Shown here: in pieces, positions 17,740 to 27,106 of the stretch
How the letters are laid out: every line of letters starts with the position of its first letter
Position numbering within the stretch: the stretch's first letter is position 1
Origin: Pseudidiomarina piscicola
GTDB taxonomy: Bacteria; Pseudomonadota; Gammaproteobacteria; Enterobacterales; Alteromonadaceae
Direction: 5' to 3'
Assembly (NCBI RefSeq): GCF_902806985.1
Contig: NZ_CADCXY010000002.1
Span: forward strand, 124,001-188,000
DNA: 64,000 bases
The notes under the pieces: generated by a model
The model's database searches: none
What the model was told of the DNA's origin: nothing
The model's input: only the letters and a program-made list of their open reading frames with translations
Program-made: the position numbers and the translations under genes

Positions 17740-19097
17740 GGCGGTAAGCCGCCACCGGTTGCATCGACCGCAGCTGCAGTGTAAATACCACCGCCTTCTA
17801 GGCTCAAACTGATTGGGCCAATGGCAGCTGTGGTGGTGCCGGTCGCAGTAACCGTGACCACGTAGTCGCCAGGCAGCAACGATACATAGCCTGTTGAAAC
17901 AAGCGCTTCAGCATTAAAAGGGATATCGGCAAAGGCTGGCGTTGCGTTACTAAGATCATCGGTTGTGGTTACATAAATATCAACATTTCCAGCACTTGGT
18001 GACGCATGCACCAGTTGAATTTGCGCTTCTGTTGCAACGCGACGCTGCATGTCAGTAACCGCAGCTAAGGTTAACGAGCTGTCACCTAACGCGCCCACCG
18101 CATAAACGCTAAGTTGATCGTTGGTCATGAGACTCAAAGGCACATCATCTAACACCACCGGTGTACCGCCCGCAGCCGCTACATCAATTTGGTAGTCTGC
18201 AGCTGGCAAGTTGATAAAACCTGTCGCTTGGAGAAATTCTAGGCCAGCAATTGCAGGTTCGGCGGCATTATTAACTGTCACATCAACCGCTGGCGCATCG
18301 GCACTCGCATGAACCACGCGAATTTCCGCACCCGCAGCAACGTCAGGAACTAACACCGCGGTCTCACCGTCTGCGACTTGTAGCATCACGGGCGAAGCTC
18401 CAGTCATGGTGTTCGTCACCGCAGCGACGACTAGATCAGCACCGTCGGCGAACTCTAACGTGCCACTGTCGTAAACAACCGTTGCAGGCTCACCAGCGAC
18501 GGTAATTCGCACTTGGTAGTCACCCGCTGGCACTTCTACTTGGCCGGAATTATCGGTAAAAGACAACGTTGTTACCGCCGATTCAACGCTAAGGTCTGCG
18601 CCCGGTGCTGTTACATAGATATCGACCGGTGGTGCGTCTGGCGCTGCGTGCACGACTTCAACGCGAGCATTGCCTTCGGTCACTGCACTGAAGTCGTTGG
18701 CAAAAATCAGCGGCGCTATTGATCCGTCACCGACTTTTCCCACCGCGAACACTTCATAGCGCATATCGCCTGACAGCTCTACATCTGCAGGACCGATAAC
18801 GGTAGCGGTGTTGGCATCAGGCAAAATACCATCGACTTGAATACTGTAGGTCGCCGCCGAAAGCTCGATGACGCCCGATGACGCACCAAAAGGAACGCCT
18901 TCGAGGGCTGCGTCACCATCGAGTAAGACATTAACATCTGGAGCATCCGCGACACTGTGGTGGATGCGAACATAAGTCGAAGCCGGAGGCGGTGGAGGTG
19001 GCTCAATAACAACCGCTTGGTCATCGTTATCGCTGCCGCACGCGGCTAGCATTAACACGGCTAGAGCAGGTATACTTAGTTTAGTGATCCCATTCAT
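17703..19097 (-). CDS. DUF4397 repeat lipoprotein
   Basis: A predicted outer-envelope lipoprotein of 464 residues. The start at 19097 has a GAGGAA ribosome site and gives a lipoprotein signal with lipobox LAAC. A short proline run (PPPPPP) follows. Four DUF4397 repeats are visible by their opening strand: VRIHHSVADAP, VEVVHAAPDAP, IRVVHASADAP and IQLVHASPSAG, each followed by a VDIYV- or VDVTV-type strand. The family is of unknown function, usually secreted or surface exposed, with tandem beta domains. The protein is acidic and rich in Ala and Val. Confidence 0.85.
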   Translation of the reverse strand: MNGITKLSIPALAVLMLAACGSDNDDQAVVIEPPPPPPASTYVRIHHSVADAPDVNVLLDGDAALEGVPFGASSGVIELSAATYSIQVDGILPDANTATVIGPADVELSGDMRYEVFAVGKVGDGSIAPLIFANDFSAVTEGNARVEVVHAAPDAPPVDIYVTAPGADLSVESAVTTLSFTDNSGQVEVPAGDYQVRITVAGEPATVVYDSGTLEFADGADLVVAAVTNTMTGASPVMLQVADGETAVLVPDVAAGAEIRVVHASADAPAVDVTVNNAAEPAIAGLEFLQATGFINLPAADYQIDVAAAGGTPVVLDDVPLSLMTNDQLSVYAVGALGDSSLTLAAVTDMQRRVATEAQIQLVHASPSAGNVDIYVTTTDDLSNATPAFADIPFNAEALVSTGYVSLLPGDYVVTVTATGTTTAAIGPISLSLEGGGIYTAAAVDATGGGLPPQLLLLDDLLVE

Positions 19098-19198
19098 GGT
19101 TTGTTCCTCGTTGTGATATAGGCAAATACCATTACGTAGGAGCAAAATGCTTGGGATCACTTTCCCACTGTCAAGCAGTTACGAACCGCTCGGGTTCA

Positions 19199-19777
19199 TT
19201 AGTAGTAGGAGTGTTCACCGTGTTGGTGTTCAGTCACGTCTTTCACGCCTTTGAGCTCAGCTGGAAAACGTTCTAACAATTGCTTTTCGATGCCTTCTTT
19301 AAGCGTTACATCAACCATACTACAACCGTTACAACCACCACCGAACTGCAAAATAGCAAAGCCGTCTTCGGTAATTTGATTAATCGCCACATGACCGCCA
19401 TGACTTGCCAGCTGCGGGTTAATTTCAGCTTGGATCAGGTATTCAACCCGTTCAATTAACGGGGCGTCATCATCGACCTTACGCGCTTTAGCATTAGGAG
19501 CTTTTAACGTGAGCTGTGAGCCTAGCTCTTGCTCTTCAAAGTCGATAACCGCGTCTTGTAAAAAAGGTGCGCTACCAGAGTCGACCACCGCATCAAAACC
19601 AGAGAATGGTAGTGTTTCATCATCAGGCTCTACGGAGTCTGGTGGGCAATACGATACACCACACTCTGCGGACGGGGTCCCCGGGTTCACCACAAACACG
19701 CGGACATTAGTGTTATCCGGTTGCTCGGCAAGTAATTTGCGAAAATGCGCTTGCGCGCTTTCTGTAATACGAATCAT
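19199..19777 (-). CDS. nfuA: Fe-S biogenesis protein NfuA
   Basis: A protein of 192 residues with an N-terminal A-type-like domain lacking the cluster cysteines (about 1-95) and a C-terminal Nfu domain with [16 protein letters not shown]. The CXXC binds a [4Fe-4S] cluster at the dimer interface and passes it to client proteins, especially under oxidative stress or iron shortage. The length matches E. coli NfuA. It is a single gene with no obvious operon partner. Confidence 0.95.
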   Translation of the reverse strand: MIRITESAQAHFRKLLAEQPDNTNVRVFVVNPGTPSAECGVSYCPPDSVEPDDETLPFSGFDAVVDSGSAPFLQDAVIDFEEQELGSQLTLKAPNAKARKVDDDAPLIERVEYLIQAEINPQLASHGGHVAINQITEDGFAILQFGGGCNGCSMVDVTLKEGIEKQLLERFPAELKGVKDVTEHQHGEHSYY

Positions 19778-19921
19778 GGGGTTACCACCTCACTGCTATA
19801 CTTGAGTGTTTTACTAGGGTATATCTTATCGCAAAAAACGGTCATTGCATAGTAAGCAGCTTGGGGTTAATTCTTTATTTTGCTAGCTTAGGCTGATGTT
19901 TCATTGGCTTAGGAAGTTGTT

Positions 19922-22537
19922 ATGCGTTATCTAAAGTTTCTCGCTCTAGCGCTGCTCGTAATGAGCACGAGCGCAATAAGCGCCACCTTGAAAGACTACC
20001 TCCCGCAAGACGTAACCTATGACCCTAGTATTCCCACGCCGCAAGAAGTGTTGGGTTACGAAGTTGGCGAATGGCATGTGCGCCACGACCAACTGGTGCG
20101 TTACATGGAGATTTTAGCGGCGAAAAGTGATCGCTTTCAACTCGAGTACACCGGTCGCACACACGAAAAACGCCCGTTGCTACTACTTACCGTAACCACG
20201 CCAGAGAATCATCAAAATATTGATGCTTTACGTGATGCACACCTTGCGGTTGCCGACCCAACGCGTGACGGCGACCCTGAGACAGCACCCTTAGTTCTTT
20301 ACATGGGGTACAGTATTCACGGTGACGAGCCAAGCGGCAGTAATTCATCGCTACTTTATGCGTATTACTTAGCAGCGGCTCAAGGCGAAAAAATTGAAGC
20401 GGTATTGCGCGATACCATTATTTTGCTCGACCCTAGCTTTAACCCAGACGGTCTTGCACGCTTTGCACAATGGGCGAATCAACACCGCAGCCAAAACCTG
20501 GTGGCAGATCCACAGCACCGCGAACACGTTCAAGGCACCCCGCGAGGCCGCGTTAATCACTATTGGTTTGACTTAAACCGTGACTGGTTATTACTTCAAC
20601 ACCCTGAGTCACGGGCGCGTATCGTTAATTTCCAAAAGTGGAAGCCTAATGTGCTGACCGACTTTCATGAAATGGGTACCGACAGCACATTCTTTTTCCA
20701 ACCGGGCATTCCTAGCCGTCGTAACCCAAATACGCCCGAAGAAAACGTAACGCTCACCGCCAAATTGGCTGAGGGACACGCGGCAGCACTTGACGAGCAA
20801 GGCCGCTTGTATTTCACCGAAGAAGCCTTTGATGACTTTTATATCGGTAAAGGCTCAACTTACCCTGACGTGCAAGGCGCTATCGGTATTTTGTTTGAAC
20901 AAGCTTCGAGTCGCGGTCATGCACAAGACTCGATTAATGGCTTAGTGGAGTTCCCATTCACGATTCAAAACCAATTTACCACTTCGCTTACCACTATGTA
21001 CGGTGCGCACGAGAACAAAGCCGCGTTCTTGGACTACCAGCAGCGGTTCTTCAAACGTGGTTTAGAACTCGCCGACGACGCTGATTTCCGCGGCTACCTG
21101 TTCGGTGATGACACCGATCCAGGTCGTGTCGAAGGCTTGCTGGAACTGCTTTCGCAACACCAAGTTCAGGTGTATCCGTTAACTCGCGAAGTTGAAGAGA
21201 ACGGCGTAACTTTCAAACCAGGAAGCAGCTACTTTGTTCCTCTCGAGCAGCCACAGTATCGCTTAATTCGTGCGATGTTTAGCACCCAGCAGAACTTCCG
21301 CGATAACACCTTCTATGATGTTTCCGGTTGGACCTTGCCACTGGCTTTCAACCTCAAGTTCGCTCGCACCGACTCGCGTATACGTCACAGCGATTCACCA
21401 TGGCAAGCAGCTGAAGCAGCTTCCAGCGCAGCCATGACGGCTGATGCCTATGCTTACGGTTTCGATTGGCATAACTATTTTGCCCCGCGCGCTTTACAAG
21501 AGTTACTCGAAGCAGGTGTTCACGTACGCCAAGCCGGTCAAGACTTTACAGCTAAAGTAACCGAAGGCCAGCATAGCTTTGACGCTGGCGCCGTGATCAT
21601 TACGCGAGCGTACCAAGAGCAACCATGGGCCGAGGTACAACAGACAGTCAAAGACATCACCGCACGCAATGGGCTCAAAGTGCACAGTATTAGCACTGGC
21701 CTTACCCCCGCAGGTATGGACCTTGGCAGTCGGAACCTTCGTCCAGTTGAGCCTGTTAACGTAATGATGCTGGTTGGTGATGGCGCCAACATGTATGAAA
21801 ACGGTGAAGCTTGGTATTACCTTGACCGTCACGTGGGTATCCCGGTATCGATGATTGACACCCATCGCTTGGGTCGCGTTGACCTTAGCCGTTATACGCA
21901 TATTGTTATGGTGGATGGTAGCTACCGCACCCTCGATGAAAATAGCGCCAAGCGTTTACAAGGTTGGGTACGCCAAGGCGGCGTGATCATTGGCCAACGG
22001 GGTGGTGCAAAATGGCTCGCCGGGAACGACATTTTGGCGGCCGACTTTGTTGAGAGCGAAGCCTTCGATGAAAAATTCGATAGCTCTGAACTAAGCTACG
22101 CTGATCGCGATAGCTACTATGGTAAGCGCCGAGTCGCTGGGGCGATTTTTGGTGTTGACCTTGACCTCAGTCATCCTCTTACCTTCGGCTTCCCGCGGGA
22201 ACAGCTACCGGTATTCAAGAATAGTCTTAACGCCATGCAGGTTCCTGAGTCACCCTTTATTACCGTGGCTCGTTATCAAGAAGAGCCATTGTTAAGCGGT
22301 TACGCCGCTAAACAAAACCGCGAAGTTCTCGCTAATCAAGCAGCCATTGTCGCGCACCGTTACGGCGGTGGTCGGGTCATTGGTTTCGCTGATGACGTGA
22401 ACTTCCGTGCGTTCTTCTGGGGCAGCGCCAAACTCTTGAGTAATGCCATTTTCATGGCGCCAGCCATCAACGCCTTCGCCTCCAATGACGAAGACGCCGC
22501 AGCGGCTGCCGCCGATGCGGAAGAGGCTGCTCACTAA
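19922..22537 (+). CDS. Secreted M14 family zinc carboxypeptidase-like protein
   Basis: A protein of 871 residues with a signal peptide (MRYLKFLALALLVMSTSAISA). The M14 domain lies at about 50-370. Its zinc motif is SIHGDEPSGS (HxxE), followed by DPSFNPDG, FDLNRDW, TDFHEMGTDSTFF and the catalytic Glu in GILFEQASSRG. The remaining ~450 residues form an unidentified C-terminal region, ending in an Ala/Asp/Glu-rich tail. The family hydrolyses C-terminal residues of peptides. Large M14 proteins like this are common in peptide-eating marine gammaproteobacteria. Its stop overlaps the comF end by 4 bases. Confidence 0.87.
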   Translation: MRYLKFLALALLVMSTSAISATLKDYLPQDVTYDPSIPTPQEVLGYEVGEWHVRHDQLVRYMEILAAKSDRFQLEYTGRTHEKRPLLLLTVTTPENHQNIDALRDAHLAVADPTRDGDPETAPLVLYMGYSIHGDEPSGSNSSLLYAYYLAAAQGEKIEAVLRDTIILLDPSFNPDGLARFAQWANQHRSQNLVADPQHREHVQGTPRGRVNHYWFDLNRDWLLLQHPESRARIVNFQKWKPNVLTDFHEMGTDSTFFFQPGIPSRRNPNTPEENVTLTAKLAEGHAAALDEQGRLYFTEEAFDDFYIGKGSTYPDVQGAIGILFEQASSRGHAQDSINGLVEFPFTIQNQFTTSLTTMYGAHENKAAFLDYQQRFFKRGLELADDADFRGYLFGDDTDPGRVEGLLELLSQHQVQVYPLTREVEENGVTFKPGSSYFVPLEQPQYRLIRAMFSTQQNFRDNTFYDVSGWTLPLAFNLKFARTDSRIRHSDSPWQAAEAASSAAMTADAYAYGFDWHNYFAPRALQELLEAGVHVRQAGQDFTAKVTEGQHSFDAGAVIITRAYQEQPWAEVQQTVKDITARNGLKVHSISTGLTPAGMDLGSRNLRPVEPVNVMMLVGDGANMYENGEAWYYLDRHVGIPVSMIDTHRLGRVDLSRYTHIVMVDGSYRTLDENSAKRLQGWVRQGGVIIGQRGGAKWLAGNDILAADFVESEAFDEKFDSSELSYADRDSYYGKRRVAGAIFGVDLDLSHPLTFGFPREQLPVFKNSLNAMQVPESPFITVARYQEEPLLSGYAAKQNREVLANQAAIVAHRYGGGRVIGFADDVNFRAFFWGSAKLLSNAIFMAPAINAFASNDEDAAAAAADAEEAAH

Positions 22538-23232
22538 AGTTGTCCCGCTCGATGCGGTTCGGTGTAACACAAGGCCCATACATCAACCGCTTTTGCTCCC
22601 CGCCGTTGCAGTGCTGCAGCGGCGGCGGTCACTGAAGCCCCCGTTGTTAATACATCATCAACCACCGCAATGGTTAAGCCTTTGACCGAGCGTGTGCAGT
22701 GCAACGCATGGGCCATTGCCTGCCAGCGTTGCGTGCGTGAGAGTTGATGTTGCTGGCCCTCGTCATTCAGCCGCCGTAACAACCCCGCTGCAAACGGCAA
22801 TTGCAACAGTTGCGCCAATTCAGTAGCTAACAATGCGGCTTGGTTGTAGCCACGCTTGCGCCAACGAACTCTGCTCATAGGCATCGCCACGATTAAGTCG
22901 GGCCAACATTGACGATGCTGTTGATAACAGGCATAAACGTGCGCCGCTAGCAGCGGTGCAAGTACACTCGCCAATTCAGGACAGCGGCGGAATTTGAAAT
23001 CACGCACCAAGCGTTGGCTATCACACTGCCAAGCCAACGCCGCAAACCAGTAACGACCATAGCCGTCAGCTTGCGGTGGGCCGCGCCAACGCAGTGAATT
23101 TGGTGGTAGTCGGGGTAAGTCAGCAAAGCAAGAGCGGCACAGGCCCTGCTGTTCACAGCTAAGTAACCCTTGCTTGCAAAGCCAGCAGCAACCCGCTGGC
23201 AGCTTGGCAAGAAGTGTCTGCAGGGGTACCAT
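22534..23232 (-). CDS. comF: ComF family phosphoribosyltransferase-like protein
   Basis: A protein of 232 residues. The N-terminus has a zinc-finger-like set of cysteines (CCWLCKQG...CEQQGLCRSC), and the C-terminal domain has the phosphoribosyltransferase signature VVDDVLTTGASVTAAA. ComF proteins are needed for natural transformation in several bacteria, and the E. coli relative GntX affects gluconate use. The start at 23232 is preferred over 23253, because GGAGGA lies just upstream of it. It is divergent from bioH with a 32-base gap, a common arrangement. Confidence 0.9.
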   Translation of the reverse strand: MVPLQTLLAKLPAGCCWLCKQGLLSCEQQGLCRSCFADLPRLPPNSLRWRGPPQADGYGRYWFAALAWQCDSQRLVRDFKFRRCPELASVLAPLLAAHVYACYQQHRQCWPDLIVAMPMSRVRWRKRGYNQAALLATELAQLLQLPFAAGLLRRLNDEGQQHQLSRTQRWQAMAHALHCTRSVKGLTIAVVDDVLTTGASVTAAAAALQRRGAKAVDVWALCYTEPHRAGQL

Positions 23233-23264
23233 ACGCTCCTCCATAAGCGACAATTGGAAGAGTA

Positions 23265-24047
23265 ATGGTAACCAAGGTTTGTTCAGACGTCAGTGGTACT
23301 GGAGCGGATATTGTTGTACTCCACGGCTGGGGGTTAAATAGCATGATCTGGACCCCAATCAAAGCGCAGTTAGCAGAACTTGGTCGTTTAACGCAGCTGG
23401 ATTTGCCCGGTTATGGTGAGTCGCCATGGCCTAGTGATAGCCCAGTAACCTTTGCAACGCTATGCGAGCTTACCCGCGCGGCGTTACCGGCGCGCTGTCA
23501 CCTTGTCGGTTGGTCGCTGGGCGGCTTAGTCGCCACGCAGCTCGCCTTAGACGAACCGCAGCGTATTCAAACGTTAACCACGGTTGCCTCGTCACCTTAC
23601 TTCCCGGCGGAGCCGCCCCACTGGCCGGGTATCCAGCCGTCGGTGCTTAACCAATTTGGCAGGCAGCTCAGTAAAGACTTCCGTCGTACCGTTGAACGTT
23701 TCCTCGCGTTGCAGTCAATGGGTAGCCCACACGCCAAGCAGGATGTGAAAGCTATAAAAGAATGGTTGTTTAGTAAACCCATGGCCAGTGTTGAAGTACT
23801 AGATGCAGGGCTTGATATGCTAGCGCAAGTGGACTTGCGCAGCCAACTGCAGCAACTCACGATGCCTTATTTACGGATCTACGGCCGACTCGACGCATTG
23901 GTACCGAGCAGCGTGGTAGAACCTATCGATCGACTCGCCCCAACCAGTGAAGCTTACGTGGCTCCGCATTGCAGCCATGCACCTTTTATTAGCGACCCTG
24001 ACGGCTTCATGGAAGTTTGGCGCGCGTTCTTTCAGCGCCATGCGTAG
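23265..24047 (+). CDS. bioH: Pimeloyl-[acyl-carrier protein] methyl ester esterase BioH
   Basis: An alpha/beta hydrolase of 260 residues. The nucleophile is Ser84 in GWSLGG; the acid (in YGRLDALVP) and His (in HCSHAPF) sit near residues 209 and 237, as expected from E. coli BioH. VVLHGWGLNSMIW is the family N-terminal oxyanion region. BioH cleaves the methyl ester of pimeloyl-ACP to end pimelate synthesis for biotin. It is divergent from comF and convergent with mutM. Confidence 0.93.
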   Translation: MVTKVCSDVSGTGADIVVLHGWGLNSMIWTPIKAQLAELGRLTQLDLPGYGESPWPSDSPVTFATLCELTRAALPARCHLVGWSLGGLVATQLALDEPQRIQTLTTVASSPYFPAEPPHWPGIQPSVLNQFGRQLSKDFRRTVERFLALQSMGSPHAKQDVKAIKEWLFSKPMASVEVLDAGLDMLAQVDLRSQLQQLTMPYLRIYGRLDALVPSSVVEPIDRLAPTSEAYVAPHCSHAPFISDPDGFMEVWRAFFQRHA

Positions 24048-24055
24048 GCTTAAGT

Positions 24056-24871
24056 TTAGCGTTGGCACTTTTTGCAATACACGGTGCTACGCTGACCTAA
24101 ACGAATTTCGGTCAATTGCGTTTTGCAGACCATACACTGTTTGCCACCCCGCCCATACACGTTCAAGTGTTGCTTAAAGTAGCCCGGTTGGCCGTCGGCT
24201 TGGGCAAAATCTTGCAGTGTCGTGCCGCCTTGTGCGATCGCGGCAGCTAAGGTTTCTTTAATAATAGGCACTAATTGCTGGTAGCGCTTCAAACTGACTC
24301 GTTGAGCGGCACGTTTAGGGTGAATGCCCGCTTTAAATAATGCTTCATTGGCATAGATATTACCTACCCCAACCACCACATGATTGTCCATCAAAAAGGT
24401 TTTAATCGCCTGTGTTTTACCTTTCGCGCGGGTGTGTAGATAAGGCGCGGTAAATTCCTCGGTGAGCGGCTCAGGACCTAGATCTTTCAATAACGGGTGA
24501 TTCTCGCCAGGATGCTCGGCACTGAATAACACACACCCAAAGCGGCGTGGGTCATTAAAACGCAGGCACTGGCCATTCGCTAGCTGCAAATCGAAGTGAT
24601 CGTGTTTAACCACAAGGCTTTCGCTTGGCACCACTCGCAAGGTACCAGACATTCCCAAGTGAAGAATGAGGAAGCCTTTGGTGGTATGCACAATCAAATA
24701 CTTTGCCCGCCGCTCTACCTGGCGAATCAATGCTCCAGATAACGCTTCTACCGCCGCCGGAATCGGCCAACGTAAACGCCGATCACGCACCACTGCTGCA
24801 GCAATCGTCTGCCCTTCAAGGTGTGGAGCAATACCCAAGCGGCTTACTTCAACTTCCGGTAGTTCAGGCAT
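24056..24871 (-). CDS. mutM: Formamidopyrimidine-DNA glycosylase MutM (Fpg)
   Basis: A protein of 271 residues beginning MPELPEVE, where Pro2 forms the Schiff base and Glu3 is catalytic. The C-terminal zinc finger is present (CMVCKTQL...CKKC). [13 protein letters not shown] is the helix-two-turn-helix of the DNA-binding region. It excises 8-oxoguanine and ring-opened purines in base excision repair. Confidence 0.97.
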   Translation of the reverse strand: MPELPEVEVSRLGIAPHLEGQTIAAAVVRDRRLRWPIPAAVEALSGALIRQVERRAKYLIVHTTKGFLILHLGMSGTLRVVPSESLVVKHDHFDLQLANGQCLRFNDPRRFGCVLFSAEHPGENHPLLKDLGPEPLTEEFTAPYLHTRAKGKTQAIKTFLMDNHVVVGVGNIYANEALFKAGIHPKRAAQRVSLKRYQQLVPIIKETLAAAIAQGGTTLQDFAQADGQPGYFKQHLNVYGRGGKQCMVCKTQLTEIRLGQRSTVYCKKCQR

Positions 24872-24962
24872 CTTCGATCTCTTCTTTTATCTTGTTTTTA
24901 GGTAGGGTGTCCACTATATTGCCGGGCGCCTCTCAAGGAAACCACTTAGTGATGATTTGCCT

Positions 24963-25619
24963 ATGCTAACCGAATCGATAGAGTTCTCTACTACCGCGCT
25001 CGCAGCCGATGCGAGAGTGCTTGAGCAGTTGGCAACCGATGGTTACGTTATTGTACCTAACTTTATGTCCAGCGAACATTGCCAAAGGCTATATAGCTAC
25101 AGCCTAGGGTTAGGCCCTCATCAATGGCAACAGGCCGGTATTGGGCGTGCTGATAGCTACACCACGAACTCGGCGGTCAGGCAAGACAAAATACGCTGGT
25201 TAAGTTCCGAGTACCTGCTAGAGCAGCGCTACTTACAACTAATGGAACGACTTCGATTGGCGCTCAATGGTGCCCTTTTTATGGGCTTATTCGATTATGA
25301 GTGCCACCTCGCACACTACCCGCCGGGTGCATTTTATCGCAAACATCTAGACGCGTTTAAAGGCCGCAGTAATCGGCTACTTAGCACGGTGCTTTATCTC
25401 AATGACGATTGGCAACCGCAAGACGGTGGCGAATTGGTGATCTACGGTGAGCATGGACAAGTACTAGAAACGATCTTGCCACAAGCTGGCACATTGGTGG
25501 TGTTTTTAAGTGACGAGTTTATTCACGAAGTCAAAGCCGGACGGCGTGATCGTTATAGCATTACCGGCTGGTACCGTTTGAATACCAGCATCGGTGGCGT
25601 CGTCGACCCTACCTTGTAG
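24963..25619 (+). CDS. 2OG-Fe(II) oxygenase family protein (prolyl-4-hydroxylase-like)
   Basis: A protein of 218 residues from the ATG at 24963; a TTG six bases upstream is also in frame, and no strong ribosome site is seen. The iron ligands are the His and Asp of YRKHLDAF and the His of EFIHEVKAG, and the Arg of DRYSITGWYR would bind 2-oxoglutarate. RLLSTVLYLNDDW and DGGELVIYGE are typical of the prolyl hydroxylase-like branch, some members of which act on ribosomal protein or elongation factor. The substrate cannot be told from sequence. It lies next to rpmG/rpmB, convergent with them. Confidence 0.85.
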   Translation: MLTESIEFSTTALAADARVLEQLATDGYVIVPNFMSSEHCQRLYSYSLGLGPHQWQQAGIGRADSYTTNSAVRQDKIRWLSSEYLLEQRYLQLMERLRLALNGALFMGLFDYECHLAHYPPGAFYRKHLDAFKGRSNRLLSTVLYLNDDWQPQDGGELVIYGEHGQVLETILPQAGTLVVFLSDEFIHEVKAGRRDRYSITGWYRLNTSIGGVVDPTL

Positions 25620-25637
25620 TCATTTTGCGATAGCTAC

Positions 25638-25665
25638 AAAAAAACCGACACGAGGCCGGTTTTTT
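25638..25665. terminator. Bidirectional terminator between the 2OG oxygenase gene and rpmG
   Basis: AAAAAACCG and CGGTTTTTT form the arms around a 9-base loop. A-runs and T-runs lie on both sides, so it can serve the plus-strand gene and the convergent minus-strand rpmB-rpmG operon. Confidence 0.85.
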
Positions 25666-25690
25666 AGCGTTCATTTCGATAACTCGAAAC

Positions 25691-25846
25691 TTACTTAATT
25701 TTCGCTTCTTTGAACATTACGTGCTTACGTACCACTGGATCGAATTTTTTAATTTCCATCTTTTCTGGCATGTTACGCTTGTTCTTGTCGGTAGTGTAGA
25801 AGAAACCTGTACCGGCAGAAGATACTAAACGAATCTTATCGCGCAT
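25691..25846 (-). CDS. rpmG: 50S ribosomal protein L33
   Basis: A 51-residue basic protein read directly from the sequence. It begins [14 protein letters not shown], continues [17 protein letters not shown] and ends [11 protein letters not shown]. This is the cysteine-free L33 typical of gammaproteobacteria. It binds 23S rRNA near the E site. It follows rpmB by 11 bases, the usual rpmB-rpmG operon. Confidence 0.97.
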   Translation of the reverse strand: MRDKIRLVSSAGTGFFYTTDKNKRNMPEKMEIKKFDPVVRKHVMFKEAKIK

Positions 25847-25857
25847 AGCTTAATTCC

Positions 25858-26094
25858 TTACACTTTTTCGCCACGTGCGCGCAGATCCGCGAGCACAGAG
25901 TCGATACCGTTTTTATCAATAATACGCATACCTTTAGTGGTAATACGCAGCTTAACCCAACGCTTTTCTGATTCTACCCAGAAGCGGTGTGATTGTAGGT
26001 TTGGCAGGAAACGACGCTTGGTCGCATTGCGCGCGTGTGAACGGTTATTACCGGTAACCGGACGCTTTCCTGTAACTTGACATACTCGTGACAT
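25858..26094 (-). CDS. rpmB: 50S ribosomal protein L28
   Basis: A 78-residue basic protein beginning [20 protein letters not shown], followed by [17 protein letters not shown], diagnostic for L28. It is a large-subunit ribosomal protein and the first gene of the rpmB-rpmG operon, with a good sigma-70 promoter about 75 bases upstream. Confidence 0.98.
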   Translation of the reverse strand: MSRVCQVTGKRPVTGNNRSHARNATKRRFLPNLQSHRFWVESEKRWVKLRITTKGMRIIDKNGIDSVLADLRARGEKV

Positions 26095-26169
26095 CGTTTA
26101 TTTACTCCAAAATTTGCTTCAAGCTCGCCTGTCGCCCATCGCGGCCTTGCCTTGATTCCGAGGGCGCAT

Positions 26170-26198
26170 TTTATACAGTAATCCGGCTCAGTAATCAA
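26170..26198 (-). promoter_or_regulatory. Sigma-70 promoter of rpmB-rpmG
   Basis: On the minus strand, TTGATT (26198-26193) and TATAAA (26175-26170) are separated by exactly 17 bases, upstream of rpmB. Confidence 0.75.
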
Positions 26199-26254
26199 GT
26201 GATCGACGCATTTTTTTGATCTTTTCTGATCGTCTTGATGGTGGCGCTACTTTA

Positions 26255-26932
26255 CTACAATAGCCCGCGCTCGGCAAACGAAACTGGCTCTCCGCTACCA
26301 ATCACAAAGTGATCCAGTAAGGCGACATCGATCATCATAAGGGCTTTTTGCAGCCGTTCTGTGACGCGCTGATCAGCCTGGCTAGGTTCTGCCACACCTG
26401 AGGGGTGGTTATGAGCTAAGATCACCGCTGCTGCATTATGCTGCATCACCAACTTTATAATTTCGCGGGGGTACACTGGGGCGGCATTAATGGTGCCGTG
26501 AAACAACTCAACGTATTTAAGCAATCGGTGTTGGCTATCCAGTAACAACACTACGAACACTTCACGCTGCTGATGACGCAACTGCGCCGTTAAATAATCG
26601 CGGACCATTGACGGTTGGGTAAAGCCCTCGTCGCGCCGTAACTGCCAAGCGAGGTAACGTCGTGAGATCTCCATCACAACTTGCAGTTGCATCACTCGAG
26701 CGGGCCCCAAACCAGGTTGTGCTAACAATTCCGCGCTAGGCGCCGCCAACATGCCGCCAATACCGTCAAAGGCATGCAGTAGTTCTCGCGCATAGGTGAC
26801 CACATCTTTGCCACGTACGCCAGTTCCTAAAAGAATCGCCAATAACTCAGCGTCGCTTAATGCGTTAACGCCCATTTCGGCCATTTTCTCGCGTGGCCGC
26901 TCTTGGCTTGGCCATGTCTTAAGTGTACTCAT
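26255..26932 (-). CDS. radC: RadC family JAB-domain protein
   Basis: A protein of 225 residues with an N-terminal helix-hairpin-helix-like region (ALSDAELLAILLGTG) and a C-terminal JAB/MPN domain with the metal motif HNHPSGVAEPSQAD. RadC proteins were once linked to DNA repair, but their real function is unresolved. It is divergent from coaBC, the standard neighbourhood in gammaproteobacteria. Confidence 0.94.
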   Translation of the reverse strand: MSTLKTWPSQERPREKMAEMGVNALSDAELLAILLGTGVRGKDVVTYARELLHAFDGIGGMLAAPSAELLAQPGLGPARVMQLQVVMEISRRYLAWQLRRDEGFTQPSMVRDYLTAQLRHQQREVFVVLLLDSQHRLLKYVELFHGTINAAPVYPREIIKLVMQHNAAAVILAHNHPSGVAEPSQADQRVTERLQKALMMIDVALLDHFVIGSGEPVSFAERGLL

Positions 26933-27106
26933 GGATCCTCCTTGACCCAGTTACTTGTGTTAGCGCTACCATAACAGGCTTTGCCTAGGCCGATCGTGCC
27001 AGTGGCAACCATCGGCCGTGAGTATGTGTCGTCATTTACATGTTTAAAGTTCCGTAAAGACGCTCTGTCATGCTAACCTATTAAACCTAGAAGGTGAGGA
27101 CTTACT

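Noticed and set aside
22443-22685. 80-codon plus-strand frame at the end of the M14 gene
   Set aside because: It overlaps two well-supported genes in another frame and is Pro/Arg-rich in the way shadow frames are.
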